Assembly: GCF_004766055.1 (NCBI RefSeq)
Contig: NZ_SPQR01000006.1
Span: forward strand, 248,001-312,000
Direction of reading: 5' to 3'
Origin: Desulfosporosinus sp. Sb-LF
GTDB lineage: Bacteria; Bacillota; Desulfitobacteriia; Desulfitobacteriales; Desulfitobacteriaceae
Length of the DNA stretch: 64,000 nucleotides
In this document: positions 9,331-17,866 of the stretch, in pieces
How positions within the stretch are numbered: the first letter of the stretch is position 1
Layout of the letters: every line of letters starts with the position of its first letter
Notes under the pieces: model-generated
Told to the model about the DNA's origin: nothing
What the model saw: only the letters and a program-made list of their open reading frames with translations
Databases searched by the model: none
Translations under genes and position numbers: made by a program

Positions 9331-10167
9331 ATGGAATTCATTAAAATGCATGGTCTGGGGAATGATTTTGTTTTCCTAGACCATTTTTCTGTCTCGGAGG
9401 ACTTAGATTATCCGAAGTTGGCTAAAAAGCTCTGTCATCGGCAATTCGGAATCGGAGGGGATGGGTTAGCTGTTATTCTACCTTCGAACGTCGCAGATGC
9501 TAGGATGCGTATCTATAATTCAGACGGATCTGAACCAGAAATGTGTGGGAATGCTATACGATGTTTTGCACGGTATGTTTACGATCAGGGGATTGTCCTA
9601 CATAACCCAATGCGTGTTGAAACCCTAGCGGGAGTTTTGACCTTAGGACTTGATATTCAAGAAGGCACTGTTCAAGGAGTACGGGTGGATATGGGTGAGC
9701 CCATTCTACGGGCGGACCTCATTCCAGTCCTGGGGGGTGAGGAACCGGTGGTTGCGCAGTCCCTTGAAGCAATGGGGGAGAAATTTCAATATACGGCCGT
9801 TTCCATGGGGAATCCGCACTGTGTAATCTTTGTAGAGGATTTTGCAACGTTGGATTTTGAACATATTGGACCGGCAATTGAAAAACATCCGTTGTTTCCA
9901 CGTAAGACGAATGTCGAGTTCATTCGTGTCGATTCTCCTCGTGAAATGACTATGAAAGTTTGGGAGCGGGGTGCTGGACCGACGCTAGCCTGTGGTACGG
10001 GTGCTTGTGGCTCTACGGTTGCTGCCGTGCTTAACCATAAGACAGAACGTGCTGTAATTGTTCATCTGCCAGGTGGGGACTTATTTATTGAGTGGGGAAA
10101 CGACAATCACGTCTATATGACTGGTCCCGCCACTTATGCGTTTAAGGGCGAATGGTTGGATTCCTAG
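9331..10167 (+). CDS. dapF: Diaminopimelate epimerase
   Basis: DapF converts LL- to meso-diaminopimelate without a cofactor, feeding lysine and peptidoglycan synthesis. The 278-residue protein starts with the family MEFIKMHGLGNDFV. It carries both catalytic cysteines: Cys72 in EMCGNAIRCFARY and Cys221 in LACGTGACGS. Length and motifs are complete. The ATG follows AGAGGGGGAAGC. It is a single-gene unit followed by a terminator at 10345-10370. No other lysine genes lie nearby. Confidence 0.97.
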   Translation: MEFIKMHGLGNDFVFLDHFSVSEDLDYPKLAKKLCHRQFGIGGDGLAVILPSNVADARMRIYNSDGSEPEMCGNAIRCFARYVYDQGIVLHNPMRVETLAGVLTLGLDIQEGTVQGVRVDMGEPILRADLIPVLGGEEPVVAQSLEAMGEKFQYTAVSMGNPHCVIFVEDFATLDFEHIGPAIEKHPLFPRKTNVEFIRVDSPREMTMKVWERGAGPTLACGTGACGSTVAAVLNHKTERAVIVHLPGGDLFIEWGNDNHVYMTGPATYAFKGEWLDS

Positions 10168-10344
10168 ATTTTCATTTAGGCTGTATTATGAGAGGGTAAT
10201 CTAGTTGATTGAAGCTTTGGAGGAGGTTTTCTCAATATATGAGGGTTAACTTCCGGATTTCGCTGACGATTAATACGGAACGATTTAGGGAAGCATTCTA
10301 GTGTTTGTAGGATAGCTCTGGGGAATTGGAACTTTAGCAAGGAT
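10168..10344 (+). other. Non-coding stretch between dapF and the yicC promoter
   Basis: No convincing gene is seen. A 20-codon frame at 10239-10301 (ATG to TAG) lies 13 bases after GGAGGAGG, but its spacing and lack of known relatives make it doubtful. Confidence 0.4.
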
Positions 10345-10370
10345 GGGAAACCTCTTGAGGTTCCCTTTTT
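10345..10370 (+). terminator. Rho-independent terminator downstream of dapF
   Basis: GGGAAACCTC, a TT loop and GAGGTTCCC form a stem with one bulged A, followed by five T residues. The T-run runs straight into the -35 box of the next promoter. Confidence 0.8.
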
Positions 10371-10397
10371 GCTTTATGGCCATAGGTAATTTATAAT
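10369..10397 (+). promoter_or_regulatory. Candidate sigma-A promoter for the yicC-remA-gmk-rpoZ-coaBC-metK operon
   Basis: TTGCTT (10369-10374), 17 bases, then TATAAT (10392-10397). The first gene begins about 110 bases downstream, after AAGAGGTG. Confidence 0.6.
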
Positions 10398-10506
10398 ATT
10401 AGGAAGGAGTAACTAGGTTTATATTCAGTTAAAGCGATCGATCGTGGCTTATTAATAATAAAGAGGTGAATAAACCTGGTTGGGCGATGCTCATGCCGGG
10501 TGGCCT

Positions 10507-11385
10507 ATGGCAAATAGTATGACTGGATTTGGACGAGGAGAGGCAAGTGGAAATGGTTATCAGTTCTCTATTGAGCTTAAATCCGTTAATCATCGTTTTC
10601 TGGAAATTGTAGTGCGTTCGCCACGTAACTTTACTAGTTTTGAGGAACGAATACGCAAAATACTACAAGCGGAGTTCCAGCGCGGTCGGATCGAAGTGCA
10701 TGTTAATGTGGTGGAAACAGAAGGACGAAAGAGATTGGTGAAGGTTGACAAAGAATTAGCCCTGTCGTATGATAAGGCATTGAAGGATCTCGCCTTAGCT
10801 CTACATACAGCGTATGAAGCGGATATTTACCGTTTAGTCACCTTGCCGGATGTTCTTGGGGTTGAAGAGCCTGAATTTGAGCTTGATGTTTTGTGGGAGG
10901 CATGTGCTGTAGCACTTTCGAAGGCCTCCGATGGTTTCAAGCAAATGCGCCGGAAGGAAGGAGAAAAGTTAACGATCGATCTATTACAAAGGCTCGATCT
11001 TATTGCTGAGTATCTGCAGACGATTGCCGGGCGTGCTCCAAATGTCGTAACAGACTATCAAGAACGCTTGCAGGGACGTATCCAAACACTCCTGGGAGAA
11101 GTTGAGTTGGATGCGGCGCGAATGGCAAATGAAGTGGTTTATTTTGCGGATCGTACATCAATTACTGAAGAGTTGGTTCGCTTTGACAGCCATCTAGCTC
11201 AATGTCGGGAAGCCTTGCGAAGTTGTGATCCTGTAGGGCGTAAACTTGATTTCTTAGTTCAGGAAATGAACCGAGAAATCAATACTATTGGATCGAAGGC
11301 TAATGATTTAAGGATTGGACAGCAAGTGGTTAGTGTGAAAAGCGAATTAGAAAAGGTGCGCGAGCAAATTCAAAATTTAGAGTAA
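10507..11385 (+). CDS. yicC: YicC family endoribonuclease-like protein (YloC)
   Basis: YicC/YloC proteins are stress-linked endoribonucleases; E. coli YicC takes part in turnover of the small RNA RyhB. The 292-residue product has the family N-terminus NSMTGFGRG, the [12 protein letters not shown] segment and the C-terminal DUF1732 part with [16 protein letters not shown] at 10480 opens a longer frame and has a better ribosome-binding site (AAGAGGTG). I chose ATG 10507 because it gives the family length and the conserved start. It is the first gene of a tight operon with remA, gmk and rpoZ, as in B. subtilis. Confidence 0.92.
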   Translation: MANSMTGFGRGEASGNGYQFSIELKSVNHRFLEIVVRSPRNFTSFEERIRKILQAEFQRGRIEVHVNVVETEGRKRLVKVDKELALSYDKALKDLALALHTAYEADIYRLVTLPDVLGVEEPEFELDVLWEACAVALSKASDGFKQMRRKEGEKLTIDLLQRLDLIAEYLQTIAGRAPNVVTDYQERLQGRIQTLLGEVELDAARMANEVVYFADRTSITEELVRFDSHLAQCREALRSCDPVGRKLDFLVQEMNREINTIGSKANDLRIGQQVVSVKSELEKVREQIQNLE

Positions 11386-11398
11386 TGGAGGATTCCTC

Positions 11399-11674
11399 TT
11401 GGACATTAAGCTCATCAACATCGGGTTTGGCAATATTGTATCTGCCAATCGAATTATTTCGATCGTTAGTCCTGAATCCGCCCCGATCAAACGCATTATT
11501 CAAGAAGCACGGGATGCAGGCATGTTGATTGATGCTACCTATGGTCGGCGTACTCGCGCGGTAATTATTTGTGACAGCCAACATGTGATTTTATCCGCAG
11601 TTCAGCCTGAAACAGTGGCACATCGCCTTTCAACAAAAGAGTCTAGTACCCATGTAGAAGACCCGGCAGATTAG
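11399..11674 (+). CDS. remA: Extracellular matrix regulator RemA (DUF370)
   Basis: RemA is a small DNA-binding protein that activates biofilm matrix and osmoprotection genes in B. subtilis. The 91-residue product is nearly colinear with it, including [20 protein letters not shown], the basic [12 protein letters not shown] segment and [12 protein letters not shown]. The start is TTG with GGAGG 7 bases before it. It sits between yicC and gmk as in Bacillus. Whether it controls the same targets in this organism is unknown. Confidence 0.95.
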   Translation: MDIKLINIGFGNIVSANRIISIVSPESAPIKRIIQEARDAGMLIDATYGRRTRAVIICDSQHVILSAVQPETVAHRLSTKESSTHVEDPAD

Positions 11675-11683
11675 AGGTGTAGT

Positions 11684-12292
11684 GTGGAAAAAGGTCATGG
11701 TTTATTAATTATACTTTCGGGCCCTTCCGGGGCTGGCAAAGGGACACTTTGTCAAGAATTGCTTCGTCAAATGCCCGATCTGAGATATTCTGTCTCGATG
11801 ACGACGAGGACGCCACGACCTGGTGAAGTGGAAGGGGTTCATTATTTTTTTCGTCCACGTCAAGAATTCGAATCCATGATTGCTGGGGATGATTTGTTGG
11901 AATGGGCTGCGTTTTGTGATCATTACTATGGTACGCCACGATTTGCAGTAGAACAAGCGATTCGAGCAGGACAGGATGTCATTTTAGAGATTGAAATACA
12001 AGGGGCACTACAAATCAAGAAACGGTTTCCTCAAGGTGTGTTTACCTTTATTGTCCCGCCTTCGTTAGATGTTCTTTCTGAACGCATTCACAAACGGGGA
12101 ACTGAGACAGAGGAAGTCATTCAGAAACGGTTAGCCACTGCTATTCAGGAACTTGAATATATTAGTGAGTATGACTATGTCGTTGTTAACGATGAAGTTC
12201 CTGTCGCTGTCGATAAATTAAAGAGTATTCTCGTGGCCGAAAAATGTCGCGTTAAACGAAAACCGTTTGTTTTTAAGGGGGAGTCTACATGA
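11684..12292 (+). CDS. gmk: Guanylate kinase
   Basis: This enzyme phosphorylates GMP to GDP with ATP. The 202-residue protein has the P-loop GPSGAGKGT near residue 13, the GMP-binding TTRTPRPGEVEGVHYFF segment and the EIEIQGA motif. The start is GTG, 4 bases after an AGAGGTG site. It overlaps rpoZ by four bases, which implies translational coupling. Confidence 0.97.
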   Translation: MEKGHGLLIILSGPSGAGKGTLCQELLRQMPDLRYSVSMTTRTPRPGEVEGVHYFFRPRQEFESMIAGDDLLEWAAFCDHYYGTPRFAVEQAIRAGQDVILEIEIQGALQIKKRFPQGVFTFIVPPSLDVLSERIHKRGTETEEVIQKRLATAIQELEYISEYDYVVVNDEVPVAVDKLKSILVAEKCRVKRKPFVFKGEST

Positions 12293-12495
12293 AACAACCT
12301 TCACTGGACCGCCTAATGGATAAGGTGGATAGCAAGTACACGTTGGTCCTTGTGGTAGCCAAACGGGCTCGTGAGATAATGGAAGAGGCAAAGCACGAAG
12401 ATTTGGCTAAGGGTATAAAGCCTGTGAGTATTTCGCTCGAGGAGATTTCTAATTCCAAATTCACTTATGAATGTACTCCAGAAGAGAGTCTGTGA
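12289..12495 (+). CDS. rpoZ: DNA-directed RNA polymerase omega subunit
   Basis: The omega subunit helps fold and stabilise beta' in RNA polymerase. The 68-residue product has the usual PSLDRLMDKVDSKYTLVLVVAKRAR-type N-terminus and short length. ATG overlaps the gmk stop and its own TGA overlaps the coaBC ATG, so three genes are coupled. Confidence 0.95.
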   Translation: MKQPSLDRLMDKVDSKYTLVLVVAKRAREIMEEAKHEDLAKGIKPVSISLEEISNSKFTYECTPEESL

Positions 12496-13703
12496 TGCTT
12501 TCAGGGAAGAAAATTCTTGTCGGGGTCACTGGTGGAGTCGCTGCTTATAAGGCAGCGGAAATTATAAGCCGTTTGCGTAAGTTAAACGCTGAAGTTCATG
12601 TTGCAATGACGAAGTCCGCAACGGAATTTATTGCACCACTTACACTGCGGACACTTTCCGCTAATCCTGTGTACGTGGATATGTTTGATGAGCCCAAATT
12701 GTGGAATGTTGAGCATATTGCTTTAGCTGAGCATGTTGATTTAGTAATTGTTGCTCCGGCTACGGCCAATATGTTGGCAAAAATGGCTATTGGATTGGCG
12801 GATGATTTTCTTTCAACAGTTCTTCTAGCAACGCGTGCACCAATTTTTGTAGCACCAGCGATGAACCATGCGATGTATCTTCACCCTGCGACACAGGACA
12901 ATCTTGCTCGCCTTGTAGATCGAGGAATCCAAATTATTGGTCCTTCAACAGGCTTTCAAGCGTGTGGTACGGAAGGGATCGGGCGAATGAGTGAAGCGGT
13001 GGAGATCGTGGAATCGTTAACTCGGTTTTTATCCGGTGGTGGGTCTTTAAAGGGTAAGAAGGCACTTGTGACGGCTGGAGGAACTCAAGAACCGCTGGAC
13101 CCGGTTCGTTATCTCGGTAACCGAAGTTCTGGACGAATGGGGTATGCAATCGCTCAAGCTCTACAGGAAGCGGGTGCAGAAACCGTTCTCGTCAGTGCGC
13201 CAACAGATTTTAAAACCCCACCTGGAGTAACCCGTATATCCGTGCAGACAGCACTTGAGATGTATGATGCGGTCTTAGAGCGTTTCTCTGAGATTGATGT
13301 TGTTGTCAAGGCTGCGGCGGTTGCGGATTATCGCCCTGCTGTTCAGGCCGAACAGAAGATTAAGAAGAATGGGACTAATCGGATGATTGAGTTAGTCCCG
13401 AACCCGGATATCTTAGCTGAACTGGGTCGTAGGAAAACGTCCCAGGTTCTTATAGGATTTGCAGCCGAAACGGAGAATCTTTTGGCTAATGCTCAGGATA
13501 AAATGCACAGGAAGAACGTAAATCTCTTAGTCGCTAATGATGTTACCAAGCCGGGAGCTGGCTTTGGTAGCCCGACGAATATAGTCAGTTTTCTTTTTCC
13601 CGACGGAAGAAGAATAGATTTTCCTCAGATGAGCAAACTAGAGGTTGCGCGAAATCTCGTTCGTGAGATTGCCAGCCTCCTCGATGTGGAAACAAAGGAG
13701 TGA
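12495..13703 (+). CDS. coaBC: Bifunctional phosphopantothenoylcysteine decarboxylase / phosphopantothenate-cysteine ligase
   Basis: CoaBC couples 4'-phosphopantothenate to cysteine and decarboxylates the product, two steps of coenzyme A synthesis. The 402-residue protein has an N-terminal flavoprotein CoaC half (VGVTGGVAAYKA, the WNVEHIALAEH histidine, PATANML, the GFQACGTEGIGRM cysteine). The C-terminal CoaB half from ~residue 185 carries TAGGTQEPLDPVRYLGNRSSG and IKKNGT. A longer frame begins at 12471 inside rpoZ. The ATG at 12495, overlapping the rpoZ stop, is preferred because MLSGKKILVG is the usual N-terminus. Confidence 0.96.
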   Translation: MLSGKKILVGVTGGVAAYKAAEIISRLRKLNAEVHVAMTKSATEFIAPLTLRTLSANPVYVDMFDEPKLWNVEHIALAEHVDLVIVAPATANMLAKMAIGLADDFLSTVLLATRAPIFVAPAMNHAMYLHPATQDNLARLVDRGIQIIGPSTGFQACGTEGIGRMSEAVEIVESLTRFLSGGGSLKGKKALVTAGGTQEPLDPVRYLGNRSSGRMGYAIAQALQEAGAETVLVSAPTDFKTPPGVTRISVQTALEMYDAVLERFSEIDVVVKAAAVADYRPAVQAEQKIKKNGTNRMIELVPNPDILAELGRRKTSQVLIGFAAETENLLANAQDKMHRKNVNLLVANDVTKPGAGFGSPTNIVSFLFPDGRRIDFPQMSKLEVARNLVREIASLLDVETKE

Positions 13704-13708
13704 AGTAA

Positions 13709-14905
13709 TTGGTTAGAAAATTATTTACATCCGAGTCTGTGACAGAAGGACATCCAGATAAGATCTGTGATCAAATTTCAGATGCTATTCTTGATGCTAT
13801 TTATGCGCAAGACCCTAATGCTCGAGTTGCTTGTGAAACAACTGTGACGACGGGATTGGTTCTGGTTAGTGGAGAGATTACCACGACGTGTTATGTGGAT
13901 ATCCCTCATGTTGTAAGGGAGACAATTCGCGGGGTTGGTTATACACGGGCGAAATATGGTTTTGATGCGGATACCTGTGCGGTCTTAACTTCGATAGGGG
14001 AGCAATCAGCTGATATAGCGCTGGGTGTAAATCGAGCTTTGGAAGCGAAGACTGGCGATATGACGGACCGTGATATTGAAGCGATCGGAGCCGGTGACCA
14101 GGGTATGATGTTCGGCTATGCGACGAATGAGAGTGAAAGTTTCATGCCGCTTCCTATTGACTTAGCCCACCGCTTGGCACGAAAACTCAGTGAGATGAGA
14201 AAATCTGATTTTTTAAGCTACCTTCGTCCAGATGGTAAAACACAGGTTACCGTGGAATATGAGGACAACAAACCGATCCGTGTGGATACCATCGTAATCT
14301 CCACTCAGCATCATCCTGATGTCACCCAAGACCAAATCCGACGTGATTTGCTGCAATATGTTGTCTATCCAACCGTTCCTAAAGAACTTCTGGATGAGGA
14401 TACGAAGTATTTCATCAACCCAACTGGACGGTTTGTCATCGGGGGTCCCCAAGGGGATTGTGGTCTAACGGGACGTAAGATTATTGTCGACACGTATGGT
14501 GGAATGGCTCGCCATGGCGGTGGTGCGTTCTCCGGCAAAGACCCCACAAAGGTTGATCGTTCAGCAGCTTATGCCGCTCGTTATGTGGCAAAAAATGTCG
14601 TTGCTGCAGGATTGGCTGAGCGGTGCGAATTGCAAATCGCTTATGCAATTGGAGTAGCCCGTCCGGTATCCGTCTCGATTGAGACCTTTGGTACAGCAAA
14701 ACTACCCGATGCTCAGATTGCGGAGTTTGTCATGCAGATATTTGACCTACGTCCGGCGGGAATTATTAAAACGTTGGATCTTCGTCGTCCGATTTATCGT
14801 CAAACGGCAGCTTATGGGCATTTTGGACGAACGGACCTTGATCTCCCTTGGGAAAGAACAGATAAGGTTGAAGCCTTGAGGAAACTTGCGGGATTGCAAC
14901 TCTAA
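13709..14905 (+). CDS. metK: S-adenosylmethionine synthase
   Basis: MetK makes SAM from methionine and ATP. The 398-residue product carries the signatures [31 protein letters not shown] and [21 protein letters not shown]. The TTG start follows AAAGGAG. It is joined to coaBC by only five bases, so it has no leader and no riboswitch of its own. A SAM riboswitch instead lies 4.8 kb downstream, before priA. A terminator follows. Confidence 0.97.
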   Translation: MVRKLFTSESVTEGHPDKICDQISDAILDAIYAQDPNARVACETTVTTGLVLVSGEITTTCYVDIPHVVRETIRGVGYTRAKYGFDADTCAVLTSIGEQSADIALGVNRALEAKTGDMTDRDIEAIGAGDQGMMFGYATNESESFMPLPIDLAHRLARKLSEMRKSDFLSYLRPDGKTQVTVEYEDNKPIRVDTIVISTQHHPDVTQDQIRRDLLQYVVYPTVPKELLDEDTKYFINPTGRFVIGGPQGDCGLTGRKIIVDTYGGMARHGGGAFSGKDPTKVDRSAAYAARYVAKNVVAAGLAERCELQIAYAIGVARPVSVSIETFGTAKLPDAQIAEFVMQIFDLRPAGIIKTLDLRRPIYRQTAAYGHFGRTDLDLPWERTDKVEALRKLAGLQL

Positions 14906-14923
14906 ATATAAACGTGGTTTGAA

Positions 14924-14963
14924 AGCGCCCTATATCACAATGCGTGATGTGGGGCGTTATTTT
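14924..14963 (+). terminator. Terminator of the yicC-metK operon
   Basis: GCGCCC and GGGGCG form the base of a hairpin whose upper stem pairs ATCAC with GTGAT. The sequence TTATTTTG follows. Confidence 0.72.
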
Positions 14964-14990
14964 GCCGTTAGTCGATCTTCAAAAGTTACC

Positions 14991-15020
14991 TTGACAAAAT
15001 GTTGATAATTTATGTATGAT
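14991..15020 (+). promoter_or_regulatory. Candidate sigma-A promoter for the phenylacetate-CoA-ligase-like gene
   Basis: TTGACA (14991-14996), 18 bases, then TATGAT (15015-15020). The leader to the start codon is about 100 bases. Confidence 0.65.
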
Positions 15021-15123
15021 AACCGAAACTGTATTATAGTAGTCTAACAAATTTTGATTTAGGTGGAACGTGTTATAGAAATGGATATTGTACATAAAAT
15101 TCAGGGTAGGGAGAGATTGGGTA

Positions 15124-16410
15124 ATGGACAAAGTAGAACATGAAGATATGGGAGCTGAGCTGGCAGAGAAACATTGGCTAAAAGGTCTTCGAAAAACGGT
15201 AGAGAGTGTGTTTCCTATTCCCTACTATCAAGAACGATTTAAAGCAGTGGGGATTAACCAAGCAGAGGATATTCAGACTCTGAGGGATTTTCAGAAAATC
15301 CCACTGACTACGAAGGAGGATTTGCGCCAAAATTATCCGTTTGGGCTTTTTGCCGAACCGATGGATAATATTGTGCGCCTTCATGCCTCTTCTGGAACAA
15401 CGGGTAAGCCGACGGTTGTGGGGTATACCCGTAATGACATATCGCTTTGGGCAAAGATCGTCGCAAGTGGACTTAAAAGAGCGGGCGTAACCCGGAAGGA
15501 TATCGTTCAAATTGCTTATGGATACGGCTTATTTACTGGCGGTATGGGGCTGCACTATGGCTGTGAAGAACTGGGTGCTGTGGTCGTGCCCATTTCAGGA
15601 GGAAATACTGCGCGTCAGCTCATGCTTATGCGGGATTTTGGTACAACTGTGTTGGCATGCACTCCTTCCTACGCGTTATATTTAGCGGAAAGTTTAGAAG
15701 AATCGGGGATTTCACGGGATGAATTAAAGCTGAGAATTGGAATCTTCGGAGCAGAGCCTTGGACAGAAGGCATGAGGGAGCAAATCGAAGCACGATTGGG
15801 TATCAAGGCGTTTGATATCTATGGGCTCAGTGAAACCATGGGACCGGGTGTAGCTTTGGAATGTCCGGCTCATCAGGGATTACATATTGACGAACATTTT
15901 TATCCGGAGATTTTGGATCCTGAGGGGAATCCATTGACTGAAGGAGAACGAGGGGAGTTGGTTATTACTAGTTTAGAAAAGGAAGGGTTCCCGTCTTTGC
16001 GCTATCGGACAAAAGATTTGACCACGTTAGATTATGGAACATGTTCCTGCGGAAACGTCGGCTGGACAATGGAACGAGTTTCGGCTCGAGTAGATGATAT
16101 GTTAATCATTCGAGGAGTCAATGTCTTTCCCAGTCAAGTTGAGGAGGCTATCCTTTCCTTGGGAGGGTTTGAACCGCATTATCTCTTAGTCGTTTACCGA
16201 GTGGGAAACTTGGATCAATTAGAAGTCCAGGTGGAAGTCAATGAAGCCAGCTTCTTTGACGAAGTACGAGAGTTGGAAGCGCGTCAAGAACTCCTAAAAC
16301 AGAGAATTGAAGAAATTCTGGGGATCTCGGTTCGTATTCGCTTGGTGGAACCCAAGAGCATTCCACGGAGTGAGGGGAAAGCCGTACGGGTTATCGACAA
16401 ACGTCAATAG
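15124..16410 (+). CDS. Phenylacetate-CoA ligase family protein (AMP-forming)
   Basis: This family activates aryl acids such as phenylacetate or indoleacetate to CoA thioesters with ATP. The 428-residue product has the adenylate-forming signature SSGTTGKPTVVGYTRND (~residue 91), the AMP-binding YGLSETMGPG (~235), LRYRTKDL and a C-terminal PaaK domain with RGVNVFPSQVEE. The frame opens at 15088, but ATG 15124 follows GGGAGAG and fits better. The first 20 residues are unusual for the family. It is followed by a tandem-ACT gene, a pair often found with indolepyruvate:ferredoxin oxidoreductase in anaerobes, although that enzyme is not here. The substrate is not defined by sequence. Confidence 0.88.
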   Translation: MDKVEHEDMGAELAEKHWLKGLRKTVESVFPIPYYQERFKAVGINQAEDIQTLRDFQKIPLTTKEDLRQNYPFGLFAEPMDNIVRLHASSGTTGKPTVVGYTRNDISLWAKIVASGLKRAGVTRKDIVQIAYGYGLFTGGMGLHYGCEELGAVVVPISGGNTARQLMLMRDFGTTVLACTPSYALYLAESLEESGISRDELKLRIGIFGAEPWTEGMREQIEARLGIKAFDIYGLSETMGPGVALECPAHQGLHIDEHFYPEILDPEGNPLTEGERGELVITSLEKEGFPSLRYRTKDLTTLDYGTCSCGNVGWTMERVSARVDDMLIIRGVNVFPSQVEEAILSLGGFEPHYLLVVYRVGNLDQLEVQVEVNEASFFDEVRELEARQELLKQRIEEILGISVRIRLVEPKSIPRSEGKAVRVIDKRQ

Positions 16411-16423
16411 GGAGGGGTAGAGT

Positions 16424-16825
16424 ATGTTACAATTATCGATTTTCCTGGAGAATGCAAAAGGGCGGTTGTCCGAGGTCATTAATCTACTCGCTGAACTTAA
16501 GGTGAATTTGCGGGCTCTATCGCTGGCGGATACCAAAGATTATGGGGTGTTGCGGATTATCGTGGATGAGCCTGAAGTAACAACGGAAAAATTACGGCAA
16601 CACAAAGTCGTTGTTTCCTTAACTCAGGTTTGGGTACTTAAGGTACCAGATCGCGCCGGAGGGCTGGCTGAGATGCTCAACGAACTTGTCAAAGAGGACG
16701 TTGTAGTGGAATATATTTATGCTTTTGTAGAAAAGGAAAATGAACAGGCCCAAGTTGTTCTCCGAGTACAAGATCAGGTGATTATGGAGAAGGCGATGCA
16801 GAAGATCAATTCGCTGATAAGGTAG
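16424..16825 (+). CDS. Tandem ACT domain protein
   Basis: A 133-residue protein made of two ACT domains: residues ~1-68 (LSIFLENAKGRLSEVINLLAE) and ~69-133 (LKVPDRAGGLAEMLNELVKE). ACT domains bind amino acids and act as allosteric sensors. GGGAGGGG lies before the ATG, 13 bases after the ligase stop, so the two form one operon. It probably senses an aromatic or branched amino acid, by analogy with other ligase-ACT pairs. A diverged palindromic repeat follows its stop codon. Confidence 0.85.
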   Translation: MLQLSIFLENAKGRLSEVINLLAELKVNLRALSLADTKDYGVLRIIVDEPEVTTEKLRQHKVVVSLTQVWVLKVPDRAGGLAEMLNELVKEDVVVEYIYAFVEKENEQAQVVLRVQDQVIMEKAMQKINSLIR

Positions 16826-16937
16826 GAGTCAGTTTCTCAGCCGTTTACATACGCGCTGCTTTGTTATCTTCTTGACGATGTTGCTAAAACCCATTAGAAG
16901 ACAACTAGAGTGCTCTCTACTGAGAAGCTTCCTCTAG
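16826..16937. repeat. Palindromic intergenic element, diverged copy B
   Basis: The element begins at the stop codon of the ACT gene. Its ends, TAGGAGTCAGTTTCTCAG and the complement of CTGAGAAGCTTCCTCTA, are imperfect inverted repeats resembling copy A at 3241-3422. An inner arm pair GTTATCTTC / GAAGACAAC is present. Confidence 0.6.
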
Positions 16938-17002
16938 GTAAGTCATTGGTGGGCGTTGGGTACGACGGTAAGAGAGGCGTTTGAATAGGATGACGACCGT
17001 TT

Positions 17003-17372
17003 CTAAGAGAGAAATAAGATGACGGAGGCAATGATGAGGTTTTTCGTTTCGGAAAAGTCTACTTTAGCCTCGATAAGAGTACGTAAACCTGCCGTGCCGA
17101 TCATCCCGAAGAGGAGTATGGTGACTCCACCCATAACTGCTGTAGGAATGGACATGATTGCGGCTTGTAAAGGATTGAACAGACTGAAGACGACGGCGAT
17201 GATCGCTGCCATCCAGATGTTGAAGGTACTATAAACCTTGGTTACAGCAAGCATTCCAATGTTCTCACCGTAGGTGGTCACCGGAGGACCTCCGAGAAAA
17301 CTAGCTACGGTGGTGGCTAAGCCGTTACCAAGAAGGACACGATGAAATCCGGGGTTATCAAGAAAGTTCAGT
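17003..17372 (-). pseudogene. Uracil permease, C-terminal fragment of an older gene
   Basis: The minus-strand frame from about 17372 to the TAG at 17003 encodes the second half of an NCS2 uracil permease, starting at NPGFHRVLLGNGLATTVASF and running through TTYGENIGMLAVTKVYST to the family EAKVDFSETKNLII. It is about 80% identical by eye to residues ~255-380 of the intact permease at 17867-19093. Homology begins abruptly near 17363 with no start codon or ribosome-binding site, and the last ~40 residues of the family are missing. It looks like a remnant of the same gene as the piece at 19340-19477. Confidence 0.85.
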
Positions 17373-17472
17373 CTATAAGAATAATTTTTTGGTGGTAACA
17401 CCAAATTACATCGAACATAGTGAAGATTACAAACAATAATACCCTGATTAGCTTCGATAAAAAGCCAAATCT

Positions 17473-17499
17473 AACACCTCCCATAAAACGGGAGGTGTT
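17473..17499. terminator. Hairpin between permease remnant and small ORF
   Basis: Perfect 10-bp arms AACACCTCCC and GGGAGGTGTT surround a 7-base loop, with CTCATTT after it on the plus strand. It could be a terminator or a subterminal hairpin of a former mobile element. Confidence 0.55.
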
Positions 17500-17528
17500 C
17501 TCATTTCGATATTATACGAGATTAGCAA

Positions 17529-17553
17529 ACTTCGCATCCTACTAATGCGAAGT
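17529..17553. repeat. Second perfect hairpin in the insertion boundary
   Basis: ACTTCGCAT and ATGCGAAGT form a 9-bp stem with a 7-base loop. On the plus strand it lies upstream of an A-run. It is not followed by a T-run on either strand, so it is not an obvious terminator. Confidence 0.5.
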
Positions 17554-17576
17554 AGCTCATAAAAAAATCACGTACT

Positions 17577-17777
17577 TTGATGAATCTTATTATACTATTA
17601 TATTTCACGACCTATATCGGTAAGCGCTATGAGATATGTACTGATTTAGAGAAGATGAAGCAAGGTGTGTCTTCTGAAAATGGTCGCATTTACCGACATG
17701 GTTCGGCTGGCACATCTGAGGAAGAAGCGATCCGTCAGTTTGAAGCGCAAGTCAGACGTATTGAGGATGCCAGTTAA
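17577..17777 (+). CDS. Small hypothetical ORF, doubtful
   Basis: A 66-residue frame that I do not recognise. The first 15 residues are hydrophobic. From Met27 onward (start 17655) the sequence is hydrophilic and ends in an amphipathic helix (SEEEAIRQFEAQVRRIEDAS), which looks protein-like. Neither start has a good ribosome-binding site. It ends 19 bases before a strong bidirectional terminator, consistent with a real or decayed transcript. It may be the 3' end of a gene lost in the rearrangement here. Confidence 0.3.
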   Translation: MMNLIILLYFTTYIGKRYEICTDLEKMKQGVSSENGRIYRHGSAGTSEEEAIRQFEAQVRRIEDAS

Positions 17778-17796
17778 GAATGTGCTGGTAATAGAA

Positions 17797-17832
17797 AACA
17801 GCCTAGCGAGGATATAATCCTGCTAGGCTGTT
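17797..17832. terminator. Bidirectional terminator between small ORF and uraA
   Basis: Perfect 11-bp arms AACAGCCTAGC and GCTAGGCTGTT. TTTCTT follows on the plus strand and TTTTCTATT on the minus strand, so it can end uraA (minus) and the small ORF (plus). Confidence 0.88.
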
Positions 17833-17866
17833 TCTTAGCTTGTAAGGAGTCGCAACATTAACTCTC

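Noticed and set aside
10239-10301. 20-codon leader peptide frame before yicC
   Set aside because: The site-to-start spacing is long, the frame ends before the dapF terminator and it has no visible regulatory logic.
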